Positions 35,978 to 45,297 of a DNA stretch of 64,000 bases are shown here, piece after piece. Within the stretch, counting starts at the first letter, position 1; every line of letters begins with the position of its first letter. The translations under genes were made by a program, and so were the position numbers. Under the pieces are notes generated by a model. It did not search any database. It was given only the letters and a program-made list of their open reading frames with translations, and was not told the DNA's origin. Source of the DNA: Mycolicibacterium flavescens (GTDB lineage Bacteria > Actinomycetota > Actinomycetes > Mycobacteriales > Mycobacteriaceae); NCBI RefSeq assembly GCF_001722335.1, contig NZ_MIHA01000008.1, positions 62,001 through 126,000 of the forward strand. The letters are read 5' to 3'.

Positions 35978-36802
35978 TCAGTGGGTCCAGCCCTCGGCGG
36001 CCTGCTCCTCGAACGCCCGGTCGATGCGTTCGAAGCGGCGACGGATCGAACCCCGCGCGGCGCTGTGCGGAATGACGTAGAGGCGGTTGGCGAGGATGCC
36101 GTCGGCCATCAGACGCGCGACGTCGTCGGCGGTGACCTCGGGGTCGGTGGTCGCGGCGGGCAGGTCACCCGCCGGGGTGGGCGGGCCGTAGTCGTCGCTG
36201 CGCACGCGCTCGCTGTTGGCCATCAGGTCGGTCTCGACGATCATCGGGCAGAGCACCGAAACCCCGATGCCGTTGGCCCGCACCTCCCGCGACAACGTCT
36301 CGGCCAGCGCGACGACGCCGTACTTGGCGACGCAGTAGGGCCCGAGGCCGACGTTGGGGATGAGCCCGGCGAACGACGCGGTGAACGCGATGTGGCTGGG
36401 CTCCTCCTGGGCGATCAGCCGCGGCAGGAACGCCTCGACCCCGTGGATCGGGCCCCACAGGTCGACGTCGAGCACGAAACGCCAGTCCTCGTGGCTGGTC
36501 TCGGCGACCGGACCCGCATACGCGATGCCCGCGTTGTTGAAAACCACGTGCACCGAACCGAACTCGCGGAAAGCCTCGTCGGCCAGCGCCGTGACGTCGT
36601 CGAGCTTGCGCACGTCGCAGACCACGCCGCGGACGTCGACGCCGTCGTCCCGCAACGCCGCCACCGCCGTGTCCAGCGCGGCCGCGTTGACGTCGGCCAG
36701 CATCAGCCGCGCGCCGCGGCGGGCGAACTCCCTGGCGGTGGCGAGACCGATGCCGCTCGCGCCGCCCGTGATGACCGCCGCGCGGCCCTGGTAACCGTCC
36801 AC
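35978..36802 (-). CDS. SDR family oxidoreductase
   Basis: A 274-residue short-chain dehydrogenase with ITGGASGIGLATAREF, FNNAG and the catalytic YCVAK. The C-terminal extension with REFGS-type helices and an arginine-rich segment (RGSIRRRFERID) matches membrane-associated mycobacterial SDRs of the SadH-like type, though no membrane segment is evident. The GTG at 36802 is the likely start. It is downstream of the epimerase gene on the same strand, 19 bp away, so the two may be co-transcribed. Confidence 0.85.
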   Translation of the reverse strand: MDGYQGRAAVITGGASGIGLATAREFARRGARLMLADVNAAALDTAVAALRDDGVDVRGVVCDVRKLDDVTALADEAFREFGSVHVVFNNAGIAYAGPVAETSHEDWRFVLDVDLWGPIHGVEAFLPRLIAQEEPSHIAFTASFAGLIPNVGLGPYCVAKYGVVALAETLSREVRANGIGVSVLCPMIVETDLMANSERVRSDDYGPPTPAGDLPAATTDPEVTADDVARLMADGILANRLYVIPHSAARGSIRRRFERIDRAFEEQAAEGWTH

Positions 36803-36821
36803 AGCGCGCCACCCTATGCGG

Positions 36822-37886
36822 TTACGGCCGCTCCCAGGAGGGATCGCCCAAGTTGTCGCGGATGGCGCCCCACGGGTCGGCGTACTGTCCCGGCGCGTTG
36901 AAGTACACGCTGCGGCGCTTCATGAACTCCCGCACCACCGGCGCCAGCAGCCGACCCGGAAGCTGGGCGAACCAGAACTTCGACTTCAGCTCGCCCATCA
37001 TGTCGTCCCACGTGTACCGCTGGAAGCCCAGCGCCTCCTGGGCTCTGGTGGTGTCCATCCAGTCGGTGACGAACCAGTCGGTGTCGCTGTCGGGGTTGCC
37101 GGGACGCCCGGGCGGGATCGCGCCGGGCATGCCCAGTGCCGCGACCAGAGCGGGCGCGAGGTCGCCGTAGCAGTGCCGGTGTGACTCGTCGCCGGCGATC
37201 AGCAGGATCTCGCCGGCGACGTCGGCGGTGGTGGCTGCCGCGCAGGCGAACGCGACGTCGCGGACGTCGACGGTCTGCACGCGGTTGTCGGTGGGCAGCG
37301 CGCTCTCGAAGAGCATGGCGTCGCTGCTCAGCGGCAGCGCTGCGAGGTCGGTGCTCAGCACCCCGCCGAACCGCAGCACCACCCATTCGAGTGTCGAGCC
37401 CCGCACGATCTCCTCGGCCTCGGCCTTCGTTCCGCTGTAGATGTCGCACGGGCGCATCGGGTCCTCGGCGCGCAGCGGCGAGGGGGTGCGGTGCGGGTTG
37501 CGGGCACCGAACACCGCGTTGCTCGACGCGTGGACGAACCGCGGCGGCGTCGGCTGCGCCTCGGCAATCTGGACCAGCGTCGCGGTGGCCTCGACGTTGA
37601 CCTTGCGGGCGGCCTTCCGGGCCCGGTAGATGGCCGGCGCGATGACCGCGGCGAGGTGGATGACGGCCGCCGGTGCGGTCTCGGACACCAGGCGCTCGAC
37701 CTGTTCGGCATCGGTAAGGTCGGCCCAGCGGAACTCGACGCCGTCGGGCAGTTTCGCCGCGGCTTTGCGGTTGGCGGGGGTGTCGAGGTCGGCGGCCACG
37801 ACCCGGCGACCGTCGGCGGCCAGCTGGCGCACGGTCGCCGAACCGACCAGCCCGAACCCGCCGGTGACGAGCACCGTGCCAGCCAT
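36822..37886 (-). CDS. NAD-dependent epimerase/dehydratase (extended SDR)
   Basis: A 354-residue extended SDR. It has VLVTGGFGLVGSATVRQL at the N-terminus, the serine in HASSNAVFG and the catalytic YSGTK. Members include epimerases, 3-beta-hydroxysteroid dehydrogenase/isomerase and related enzymes; the long C-terminal region leaves the substrate open. The ATG at 37886 has AGGAGA just upstream, which rules out the longer frame. It is divergent from the acyltransferase, and the 82-bp gap contains a degenerate operator (37903-37917) and a perfect AGAGTACTCT palindrome. Confidence 0.85.
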   Translation of the reverse strand: MAGTVLVTGGFGLVGSATVRQLAADGRRVVAADLDTPANRKAAAKLPDGVEFRWADLTDAEQVERLVSETAPAAVIHLAAVIAPAIYRARKAARKVNVEATATLVQIAEAQPTPPRFVHASSNAVFGARNPHRTPSPLRAEDPMRPCDIYSGTKAEAEEIVRGSTLEWVVLRFGGVLSTDLAALPLSSDAMLFESALPTDNRVQTVDVRDVAFACAAATTADVAGEILLIAGDESHRHCYGDLAPALVAALGMPGAIPPGRPGNPDSDTDWFVTDWMDTTRAQEALGFQRYTWDDMMGELKSKFWFAQLPGRLLAPVVREFMKRRSVYFNAPGQYADPWGAIRDNLGDPSWERP

Positions 37887-37902
37887 TGACTCTCCTACCT
37901 GC

Positions 37903-37917
37903 GGATATGGTATTCTC
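37903..37917. promoter_or_regulatory. Degenerate operator GGATAT-GGT-ATTCTC
   Basis: The right arm matches the shared operator; the left arm is as poor as in the two mutase-promoter copies. A separate perfect 10-bp palindrome AGAGTACTCT lies at 37926-37935. Both are in the divergent epimerase/acyltransferase gap. Confidence 0.4.
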
Positions 37918-37968
37918 TTTTTTGGAGAGTACTCTATTTCATCCGGTGTCGATAGTGGGGGACCAGAA

Positions 37969-38796
37969 GTGGGAACAGACACGGGTATGAGCAGCGGCGG
38001 TGCGGGCCAGAACAAGGAAGTCGCCAAGTGGGACCCCGGCTTCGCCGAGCAGATCGTCGATCGGGTGGGGCCGCTGATCAAGCGGTACTTTCGCGCCGAG
38101 GTCCGTGACCTCGACCGGATACCTGCCGTGGGTGGCGCACTGGTGGTGTCGAACCACTCCGGCGGCATGTTGACCCCCGACGTGCTGGTGTTCGCGCCGG
38201 CGTTCTACAAGAAATTCGGTTTCGACCGTCCCCTGTACACGCTGGGCCACCAGATGATCTTCGTCGGACCGGTCGGCGACCTGCTGCGGCGCGCGGGTGT
38301 CATCGAAGCCACCCGGGGCAACGCCGCCAATGCCCTCCGGGACGGCGCTGTCGTCCTGGTATTCCCGGGGGGCGACTACGACTCGTACCGGCCTACGTTC
38401 ACCGAGAACGTCATCGACTTCGCCGGCCGCACCGGATACGTCCGCACCGCGATCGAGACCGGTGTGCCGATCGTGCCGATGGTGTCGATCGGCGCGCAGG
38501 AGACACAGCTTTTCCTCGCGCGCGGCGACTCGATCGCCCGGCGCATCGGACTCAAGAAACTGCGCGCGGAAATCCTGCCGGTCAGCTTCGGACTTCCCTT
38601 CGGGATGTCGGTCTTCTTCCCGCCGAATCTGCCGCTGCCGTCGAAGATCGTCACCCGCGTCCTCGACCCGATCGACGTCACCGCCGAGTTCGGCGAGAAC
38701 CCCGACATCGACGCCGTCGACCTCCACGTCCGGGCGGTCATGCAGGCCGCGCTCGACGAATTGGCCCGCGAACGCCGCTTCCCTGTGCTTGGGTGA
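37969..38796 (+). CDS. PlsC-like lysophospholipid acyltransferase family protein
   Basis: A 275-residue acyltransferase-fold protein. The catalytic block appears as VSNHSGGMLTPD, a spaced-out form of the NHx4D motif, and the substrate motif as FPGGDYDSYRP instead of FPEG. Proteins of this kind in mycobacteria acylate lipid alcohols with acyl-CoA at the membrane face. The GTG at 37969 follows GGGGGACC; an ATG at 37987 is possible. The FadD gene begins 6 bp after its stop, so the pair could activate an acid and pass it to a lipid acceptor, or store a pathway acid. Confidence 0.82.
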   Translation: MGTDTGMSSGGAGQNKEVAKWDPGFAEQIVDRVGPLIKRYFRAEVRDLDRIPAVGGALVVSNHSGGMLTPDVLVFAPAFYKKFGFDRPLYTLGHQMIFVGPVGDLLRRAGVIEATRGNAANALRDGAVVLVFPGGDYDSYRPTFTENVIDFAGRTGYVRTAIETGVPIVPMVSIGAQETQLFLARGDSIARRIGLKKLRAEILPVSFGLPFGMSVFFPPNLPLPSKIVTRVLDPIDVTAEFGENPDIDAVDLHVRAVMQAALDELARERRFPVLG

Positions 38797-38802
38797 ACCG
38801 AC

Positions 38803-40404
38803 ATGGCTGACACTCTCGGACTCGTTCAAACGCTTTGGCGCGCAGGTCTGATCGCCCCGCTGCGCCCCGACAAGTACCTGCGGATGGGTACGGCGGTGCG
38901 CCGGGTCGGGATGACCGCGACGGTGGGCTTCGCGATCGCCGCGCAGCGCTGTCCGGACAAACCCGGGCTGATCGACGAGCGCGGCACGCTGACCTGGAAG
39001 CAGCTCGACGACCGGTGTGACGCGCTGGCCGCGGGTCTTCAGGGGCTGGGCACGCCGAAAACCGTTGCGGTGATGTGCCGTAACCACCGCGGATTCATCG
39101 AGGCGCTGGTGGCCGCCAACCGGATCGGGTCGGACGTGCTGCTGCTCAACACGTCCTTCGCCGGCCCTGCGTTGGCCGAGGTGGTCGACCGCGAAGGCGC
39201 CGACGTCGTCATCTACGACGAGGAGTTCGCCGAGATCGTCGACCGTGCGATGGCCGACAAACCCGATGCGGTGCGGATCCTGAGCTGGACCGACGGGTCC
39301 GCGGACACGCTGACCGCCGAGAAGATCATCGACGACAACCGCGGCAGGCGGCCCGAGCCGAGCCAGCGCAAGAGCGACATCATCCTGCTGACGTCCGGGA
39401 CGACGGGCACCCCCAAGGGCGCCAAACGCGGTGCGGGCAGCGGCGGGGTCGGCGACCTGAAGGCCGTGCTCGACCGCACCCCGTGGCGCACCGAGGAACC
39501 GATCGTGATCGTCGCGCCCATGTTTCACGCGTGGGGCTTCTCGCAGCTGCTGTTCGCCGCGCTGCTCGCCTGCCCCATCGTCACTCGGCGCAAGTTCGAC
39601 CCGGAGGCGACGCTGGCGCTGGTCGATCAGCACCGCGCGACCGGTCTGGCGGTCGTGCCGGTGATGTTCGACCGCATCATGGACCTGCCCGACGAGACCC
39701 GAAATCGCTACAGTGGCCGCTCACTTCGCTTCGCCACGGCCTCGGGCTCGCGGATGCGGCCGGACGTCGTCATCAAGTTCATGGACCAGTTCGGTGACGT
39801 GATCTACAACAACTACAACGCGACCGAGGCCGGGATGATCGCCACCGCCACCCCGGCCGACCTTCGCGCCGCACCCGAGACGGCGGGAACACCGGCCGAC
39901 GGCACCGAGATCCGCATCCTGGACGCGGAGTTCAACGAGATGCCGACAGGGGAGACCGGCCAGATCTTCGTGCGCAGCGGCACGCTGTTCGACGGGTACA
40001 CCTCCGGTAAGACCAAGGACTTCCACGACGGCTTCATGGCGTCGGGGGACGTGGGTTACCTGGACGACGCGGGCCGGCTGTTCGTGGTCGGGCGCGACGA
40101 CGAGATGATCGTCTCCGGCGGCGAGAACGTCTACCCGATCGAGGTCGAGAAGGTGCTCGCCGCGCACCCCGAGGTCGCCGAGGCCAACGTGCTCGGCGTC
40201 GACGACGAACAGTACGGGCAGCGTCTGGTCGCGTTCGTCGTCCTCGAATCCGGGGCGGGCACGACGCCGGACGACCTCAAACAGCACGTGCGCGACAACC
40301 TCGCGAACTACAAGGTGCCGCGGCAGATCACGGTGCTCGACGAGTTGCCGCGCGGCAGCACCGGCAAGGTGGTCCGCAAGGACCTGCTCGACCTGGTGGA
40401 CTAG
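38803..40404 (+). CDS. Acyl-CoA synthetase (FadD)
   Basis: A 533-residue AMP-forming acyl-CoA synthetase. The ATP loop is LTSGTTGTPKGAKR, the hinge block is GRDDEMIVSGGENVYPIEVE and the adenylation lysine is in RGSTGKVVRKDL. The N-terminal extension before GFAIAAQRCPDKP is normal for mycobacterial FadD proteins. It lies in an apparent operon with the acyltransferase and ends in a 4-bp convergent overlap with the WS/DGAT gene. It is a third FadD besides those at 1 and 5931. Substrate unknown; probably a medium or long chain or ring-bearing acid. Confidence 0.93.
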   Translation: MADTLGLVQTLWRAGLIAPLRPDKYLRMGTAVRRVGMTATVGFAIAAQRCPDKPGLIDERGTLTWKQLDDRCDALAAGLQGLGTPKTVAVMCRNHRGFIEALVAANRIGSDVLLLNTSFAGPALAEVVDREGADVVIYDEEFAEIVDRAMADKPDAVRILSWTDGSADTLTAEKIIDDNRGRRPEPSQRKSDIILLTSGTTGTPKGAKRGAGSGGVGDLKAVLDRTPWRTEEPIVIVAPMFHAWGFSQLLFAALLACPIVTRRKFDPEATLALVDQHRATGLAVVPVMFDRIMDLPDETRNRYSGRSLRFATASGSRMRPDVVIKFMDQFGDVIYNNYNATEAGMIATATPADLRAAPETAGTPADGTEIRILDAEFNEMPTGETGQIFVRSGTLFDGYTSGKTKDFHDGFMASGDVGYLDDAGRLFVVGRDDEMIVSGGENVYPIEVEKVLAAHPEVAEANVLGVDDEQYGQRLVAFVVLESGAGTTPDDLKQHVRDNLANYKVPRQITVLDELPRGSTGKVVRKDLLDLVD

Positions 40405-41849
40405 CGCAAGGCGGGCGCCGGGGCCATCGCGGTGTCGACCGTCGAGAGGCCGGGAAGCCCTGCCGCACGGCGGATCTCGGTCAGCCCGTGGATCATCGCG
40501 TCGGTGGCCTCGTGCACGTCATCGAACGTGGCGTCGTCGGAGAGCACCGAAATGTCCACCTGGTCCACGTAACTCCACACCGTCATGTTGAACGCGCTGC
40601 CTGCCGACAGCACCCCGACCGAGTAGATCTCGGTGACCCGGGCCCCGCCGACGTGCCCGTGTTCGCGCGGCCCCGGGACCGTGGAGATCGCCACGTTCAT
40701 CACCCGGTTGTGCGCCGCGCGCGAGGACTGCCAACGGAACAGCGCCGGGGCCAGCGGAGGCGGCAGGTACTCCATCATCTGACCCTGCAGTTTCGGCCCG
40801 AGCAGATCGTGGATCTCCTTGGCGCTCGCCGTCGCCCGCGACGTCAGACGCACGCGCTCGAGCGGGTCGTCGACGTGCACCGGCAGCGACACCGCCAGCC
40901 CGCTGATCTCGTTTCCGGTGACCCGGTCGGGGGAGCGGTCGGTCGACACCGGCACCGACGCCAGGATCGGCCGGTCGGCGCGGCCGTCGTAGCGCAGCAG
41001 CAGCTCGCGAAGGCCGCCCGCGGCGGTGCCGAGCACGATGTCGTTGAACGTCACCCCGAGTGCGCGCGCCGTCTCCTTCACCTCGGCGAGTGCCACCGAC
41101 GCCGTCGCGAACGTGCGCCCGGGCGAGACGACGTGGTTGAGGAACGTCGGCGGTGTCCGGAACAACCGGGCACGTTCGGTGTCGCGGTCACGCTCGCGGG
41201 AGCGTCGGCCCACCCGGGTGACGCCGCGGACCGCGTCGAGCGCGACCTTCGGCAGGGCGGCGACGTTCTGCATGTGGTCGCGGCCCGCGGCGCGCAACAG
41301 TTCACCAGGTGAGGGAGCCTCGCAGGTGTCGTAGTCGTCGCGCTCGTCGGCCGACGGGGACCCGGTCAGATCCATCAACCGGGCCAGCAGGTTGGCCGAG
41401 GCGACACCGTCGGCCAGCGTGTGGTGGACCTTGCCGATCAGCGCGAACCGGTCGTCGGCCATCCCCTCGGCGAAGTGGAACTCCCACAGCGGACGACGGC
41501 GGTCCAGCGGTGTGCTGGCGATCGCACCGATCACCTCGTCGAGTTCGCGGCGGCCGCCGGGGCTGGGCACCTGCACCTGCCGCAGGTGGTAGTCGAGGTC
41601 GACCGGGCAGTCCTCGAGCCACATCGGGTGGTGCAGCTTCCACGGGATGTCGACCAGCGTGTAACGCAGCGGGTCGAGCAGGTGCAGTCGCCGCGCAACC
41701 GTGCGGCGGAACACGTCGAAGGTGAACGGCTCACCGTGTTCGGCGTGGTAGTCCGCGGCGTGGATGATCGCGACCTTGAGCGTGTGCGTATGCAGGTTCG
41801 GGGTCTCGCTGTACAGCAGCATGGCGTCCATGCCGTTGAGTCGCTTCAC
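40401..41849 (-). CDS. WS/DGAT-family O-acyltransferase
   Basis: A 482-residue wax ester synthase/diacylglycerol acyltransferase. The catalytic HHxxxDG motif is present as VHHTLADG, and the N-terminal MKRLNGMDAMLLYSETPN is typical of mycobacterial Tgs-like proteins. It esterifies an alcohol or diacylglycerol with acyl-CoA, usually for neutral-lipid storage. It is the last gene of the leftward P450-SDR-kinase group (83 bp after the kinase), whose promoter region has three operators. Whether it belongs to that transcript or has its own promoter is unclear. Confidence 0.92.
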   Translation of the reverse strand: MKRLNGMDAMLLYSETPNLHTHTLKVAIIHAADYHAEHGEPFTFDVFRRTVARRLHLLDPLRYTLVDIPWKLHHPMWLEDCPVDLDYHLRQVQVPSPGGRRELDEVIGAIASTPLDRRRPLWEFHFAEGMADDRFALIGKVHHTLADGVASANLLARLMDLTGSPSADERDDYDTCEAPSPGELLRAAGRDHMQNVAALPKVALDAVRGVTRVGRRSRERDRDTERARLFRTPPTFLNHVVSPGRTFATASVALAEVKETARALGVTFNDIVLGTAAGGLRELLLRYDGRADRPILASVPVSTDRSPDRVTGNEISGLAVSLPVHVDDPLERVRLTSRATASAKEIHDLLGPKLQGQMMEYLPPPLAPALFRWQSSRAAHNRVMNVAISTVPGPREHGHVGGARVTEIYSVGVLSAGSAFNMTVWSYVDQVDISVLSDDATFDDVHEATDAMIHGLTEIRRAAGLPGLSTVDTAMAPAPALR

Positions 41850-41932
41850 ATCCCACCCCCTGCACCCGTCGAAGGCTCCATCGAACCATCCGCACCGTCA
41901 AGATCGGTGGGTTTCGGGTCAGGCCCGGGGTT

Positions 41933-43003
41933 TTACGTCAGCGCATCGAGCGCGGCAGGGGTGTCGAGGTCGACGTAGGCCGCGGCGTAGCGTTGCGCCA
42001 ACGCCAGGCTGATCTCGGCGCCCTGCCAGGCGTCGCCGCCCGACAGCGTCGCCATCCAGATGGCCAGCCCGTGCGCGACCGACGCCCGGTACCGCAGCCA
42101 GACCTCATCGGTCGACGGCAGTTCCCCGGCCGGCAACGCCAGCGCGCCGCGGTATTCGTCGAGCAGTTCGCGTTCGGCGGTCCTGCGGTCCTCGATCGTC
42201 AGCGCACCTTGTAAGAAGTAGCCGAGGTCCAGGGACCAGTTGCCGCGCCGGGCCATCTGCCAGTCCAGGAAGCCGACGTCGTCGTCGGGCAGCACGTAGG
42301 TGTTGCCGATGTGCGGGTCGCCGTGCAACAGCGTCTGCGGGGAGGTCGTCAGCGTGCCGATGTAGCGCGCCCACAGGTCGACGAACAGTTCGGTGCCGCT
42401 GAGCCCGAGCACCACCGAGGGAACCGTGTTGCCCAACCGCTCGTGCGCGATGTGCAGCGGCGCGTGCTCGAGGCCCTCGAATGCGACGAACGGTTCCAAC
42501 CAATCCAGGCCGGGCGTGGCCGCCAGCCGCTCGTCCCAGAACCGGCTGTGCATCCGGGCCAGCCCGCGGACGCCGTTGGCGACCTGCTCGACTGACATCG
42601 GCCGGGTGGAGTCACGCGGGTCGGCGCCGCGCGCGACGACGTCCTCCATGATCATCACGAAGTTCGAGCCGGGCTCGTCGATCAGCGCGGCGTAGACGGC
42701 CGGATGGTCCAGCGGCAGCTCGACATCGGAGCTGAACAGCCGCGGTTCATGGAACAGCCCGCTGGTCAGCGCGACCAGTTCGGCGTGGTCGGGATCGACG
42801 GCCTTGGCGAACACGGTCGCCGGTCCGCTCCCCGCGGCGTAGGTCAGCGCCAGCCGCGCGCGTCGGTTGGTACCGTCGTCGCGCAGCGCCACCGTGACAC
42901 CGTCGACGGTGGCGCCCGGGAAGTGGTTCCCGAGCGCCGCCGTCATCCAGCTCGGCGTGATCTCGTCCCAGCTGCGCGGAAGCGACAGCTCAGCAGCGGT
43001 CAT
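41933..43003 (-). CDS. APH-fold phosphotransferase (kinase-like)
   Basis: A 356-residue aminoglycoside-phosphotransferase-fold protein with intact catalytic motifs: LHGDPHIGNTYV (catalytic loop) and FLDWQMARRGNWSLD (metal-binding aspartate). Similar proteins sit in mycobacterial lipid operons. The known LvaA and the kinase domains of ACAD10/11 phosphorylate hydroxyacyl-CoA so that the hydroxyl can be eliminated. Here the gene lies 4 bp after a dehydrogenase gene and downstream of a P450, which fits modification of a hydroxylated acid; antibiotic resistance is an alternative but less likely. The start is ATG 43003. Confidence 0.85.
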   Translation of the reverse strand: MTAAELSLPRSWDEITPSWMTAALGNHFPGATVDGVTVALRDDGTNRRARLALTYAAGSGPATVFAKAVDPDHAELVALTSGLFHEPRLFSSDVELPLDHPAVYAALIDEPGSNFVMIMEDVVARGADPRDSTRPMSVEQVANGVRGLARMHSRFWDERLAATPGLDWLEPFVAFEGLEHAPLHIAHERLGNTVPSVVLGLSGTELFVDLWARYIGTLTTSPQTLLHGDPHIGNTYVLPDDDVGFLDWQMARRGNWSLDLGYFLQGALTIEDRRTAERELLDEYRGALALPAGELPSTDEVWLRYRASVAHGLAIWMATLSGGDAWQGAEISLALAQRYAAAYVDLDTPAALDALT

Positions 43004-43007
43004 CGGG

Positions 43008-43847
43008 CTACTTCAGGCAGCTGCCGCCATCGACCGGCAACGTCACGCCGGTGATGTAGCGGCTCTCGTCGGACGCCAGGAACAGCACCGCGTTCGCGAT
43101 GTCCTCGGGCTCGACCCAGCCGATCGGCAGCGTGTGCATCAGTTGGCCGACGACCTTCATGTCGTCGGGGCCCGGGTTCTCCAGATCGGGACGGAACAGC
43201 CGCATCGTCGGCTCGTTCATGAACAGCGGGGTGTTCACGTTGGTCGGGTGCACCGAGTTGACGCGGATGTTCTGCGCGCCGAGTTCGACGGCGAACGTGC
43301 GCATCAGGCCCACCACGCCGTGCTTGGCGGCGACGTAGTGGCCGGTGTGCGGGTAGGCCTTCAGGCCGCCGACCGAGCTGGTCAGGATGATCGAACCGCC
43401 GCGGCCCCCTTCGAGGATGTGCGGGACGCCGGCCTTGACGGTCTTCCACACGCCGCCCAGGTTGACGTCGATCATTGCGGTCCAGTCGGTTTCGCTGGTC
43501 TTGTCCAGCGTCTGCCCGCCGTTACCGATGCCGGCGTTGGCGACGATGATGTCGAGGCGGCCGAGCTGCTCGACGCCGGTGTCGACTGCGGCCTTGAGCG
43601 CGTCGTAGTCGCGGACGTCGACCTCGGCGGTGTAGATGCGCCGGTTCAGACCCTTGACCAGGTCCGCGGTTTCGGCGAGGTCCTCGGGCGTCGACGCTTC
43701 GATCAGCTCGACGGTGTCGACCTTCTTACAGATGTCGACAGCGATGATGTCGGCGCCCTCCTGCGCCAGCCGCACCGCGTGCGCGCGGCCCTGACCGCGC
43801 GCCGCGCCGGTGATGAATGCGACCTTGCCTTCTACGCGTCCTGCCAT
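43008..43847 (-). CDS. Mycofactocin-coupled SDR oxidoreductase
   Basis: A 279-residue SDR of the mycofactocin-associated subfamily, recognised by the N-terminal ITGAARGQGRAHAVRL, the insertion after the second strand (VDICKKVDTVELIEAST) and the catalytic YVAAK. These enzymes keep their NAD bound and pass electrons to the peptide-derived cofactor mycofactocin. It lies between a P450 and an APH-fold kinase in a leftward operon, so it probably oxidises the alcohol produced by the P450. The ATG at 43847 has AAGGAC upstream. The mycofactocin biosynthesis genes are not in this window. Confidence 0.92.
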   Translation of the reverse strand: MAGRVEGKVAFITGAARGQGRAHAVRLAQEGADIIAVDICKKVDTVELIEASTPEDLAETADLVKGLNRRIYTAEVDVRDYDALKAAVDTGVEQLGRLDIIVANAGIGNGGQTLDKTSETDWTAMIDVNLGGVWKTVKAGVPHILEGGRGGSIILTSSVGGLKAYPHTGHYVAAKHGVVGLMRTFAVELGAQNIRVNSVHPTNVNTPLFMNEPTMRLFRPDLENPGPDDMKVVGQLMHTLPIGWVEPEDIANAVLFLASDESRYITGVTLPVDGGSCLK

Positions 43848-43885
43848 GTGTCAGTCCTTTTGATGATTGTCGGGATTGGTTGTGA

Positions 43886-45097
43886 TCAAGCGTGGGTGAC
43901 GAAGGTGGGCATCGACTGCCAACCACGCACCGCGGTGGTGGGGGAGGGTGTCGCGTTGTCCCAGTCGACCTCCCATGTCGGGAAGCGCTTGAGGATCTCC
44001 TCGAGCGCGATCCGGCCCTCCAGCCGCGCCAGCGCATTGCCCATGCAGAAGTGGGTGCCCGCCCCGAAGGTCATGTGCGAGCGCTGCACTCGGTGGATGT
44101 CGAAGACATCGCCGTCGGGCGGGAAGCGCCGGTGGTCACGGTTGGCGGCCCCGACGAGCATCAGCATCGCCGACCCCTCCGGCACCGTCTGACCGTAATA
44201 CTCGATGTCGCGGGTGACGTAGCGGGCGATCTGCAGCGCGGGCGGCTCCCAGCGCAGGATCTCCTCGACCGCTTGCGGTATCAGGCTGTAGTCGGCGCCG
44301 AGTTCGGCGCGCTGGTCGGGGTATTCGGCGAGAGTCTTTCCGGCCCAACCGATCAGGCGTGTGGTGGTTTCGCTGCCGGCGGTCGCGATCACGGTGAGGT
44401 ACATCAGCAGTTCTTCGCGGCGCAGCTTGCGCCTCGTGCCCGTCTCGTCCTCGAACTCCGCGTTGAGCAGGTCGGTCATGATGTCGTCGGACGGGTGTTC
44501 GGTGCGGTAGTCGATGAACTCGGCGAACACCTCGCCGGTGGCCATCAGGTCGACCGAGTCGCTCTGCAGGGTGGCCTCACCGTGGTCGGTGACCCGTCGC
44601 TGGTCCTCTTCGGGGATGCCCAGCAGCATGCCGATGACCCGCATCGGCATCTGCGCGCCGAGGTCGTTGACGAAGTCGAACTTGTCCGAGTCCGCCAGCG
44701 GGTCCAGGCAGCGGGCGGTGAACTCGCGGATCTGCGGTTCCAGCGCGAGCACTTTGCGCGGGGTGAACACTCGCGAGAGCAGGTTGCGGTGGATGTTGTG
44801 GATCGGCGGATCCTCGAAGATCAGCGTGCCGGGCGGAATCTCCATGCCGGACTTGATGATCTCCAGCAGAGCGCCGCGGCCGGAGATGAACGTCTCGTGG
44901 TCGATGACCGCCTTGTTGACGTCTTCGAAGCGGCTCAGCGCGTAGAAGTCATGCCGCTCGTTGTAGTACAGCGGGGCTTCTTCGCGGAGTCGGGCGAACA
45001 CCGCGTAGGGGTTCATGTTGAGGTCGATGTTGTACGGGTCGTAGTAGAGCTCATCCGTCGCTTGCTGCACGTCGGAGTTCTCAGCGCTGATCGTCAC
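43886..45097 (-). CDS. Cytochrome P450
   Basis: A 403-residue soluble P450. The I-helix has TAGSETTTRLIG, the ExxR is in EEILRW, and the haem cysteine is in FGAGTHFCMGNALA. It differs from the P450 at 26881 and has no ferredoxin beside it; the nearest ferredoxins are at 5518 and 26679. The GTG at 45097 follows GAGAGG. Upstream, between it and the TetR gene, are three operator copies, more than at any other promoter in the window, so it is likely the most tightly controlled gene. It heads an operon with the SDR and kinase. Confidence 0.93.
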   Translation of the reverse strand: MTISAENSDVQQATDELYYDPYNIDLNMNPYAVFARLREEAPLYYNERHDFYALSRFEDVNKAVIDHETFISGRGALLEIIKSGMEIPPGTLIFEDPPIHNIHRNLLSRVFTPRKVLALEPQIREFTARCLDPLADSDKFDFVNDLGAQMPMRVIGMLLGIPEEDQRRVTDHGEATLQSDSVDLMATGEVFAEFIDYRTEHPSDDIMTDLLNAEFEDETGTRRKLRREELLMYLTVIATAGSETTTRLIGWAGKTLAEYPDQRAELGADYSLIPQAVEEILRWEPPALQIARYVTRDIEYYGQTVPEGSAMLMLVGAANRDHRRFPPDGDVFDIHRVQRSHMTFGAGTHFCMGNALARLEGRIALEEILKRFPTWEVDWDNATPSPTTAVRGWQSMPTFVTHA

Positions 45098-45225
45098 AGG
45101 TCGCCTCTCGATGAACCGGGGGTCACGTAAGACACGGGGCTGGCATCTGTCTCACAACTCTGGCATTCAGCCGGCGAAAGTGTCAATAACGGATTCATTT
45201 TCGACCATGCCAGCTCTTCTGTCTG

Positions 45226-45240
45226 AAGAATCACGTTCTC
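45226..45240. promoter_or_regulatory. Operator-like repeat AAGAAT-CAC-GTTCTC
   Basis: First of three operators upstream of the P450 operon; one mismatch between arm and consensus on each side. It is followed 31 bp later by a perfect copy. Confidence 0.55.
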
Positions 45241-45271
45241 GCAAAGGCGCACCGATCCGGCGCGCATCGCC

Positions 45272-45286
45272 GAGAACATGGTTCTC
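45272..45286. promoter_or_regulatory. Operator-like inverted repeat GAGAAC-ATG-GTTCTC
   Basis: Perfect 6-bp arms with a 3-bp spacer, in the variant with C/G at the inner arm position. It lies 46 bp centre-to-centre from the copy at 45226 and 26 bp from the copy at 45298. Confidence 0.65.
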
Positions 45287-45297
45287 ACGATGGAAGT

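Noticed and set aside
41933..43003. Aminoglycoside resistance kinase
   Set aside because: The fold fits, but the metabolic operon context points to a pathway kinase; kept as a minor alternative only.
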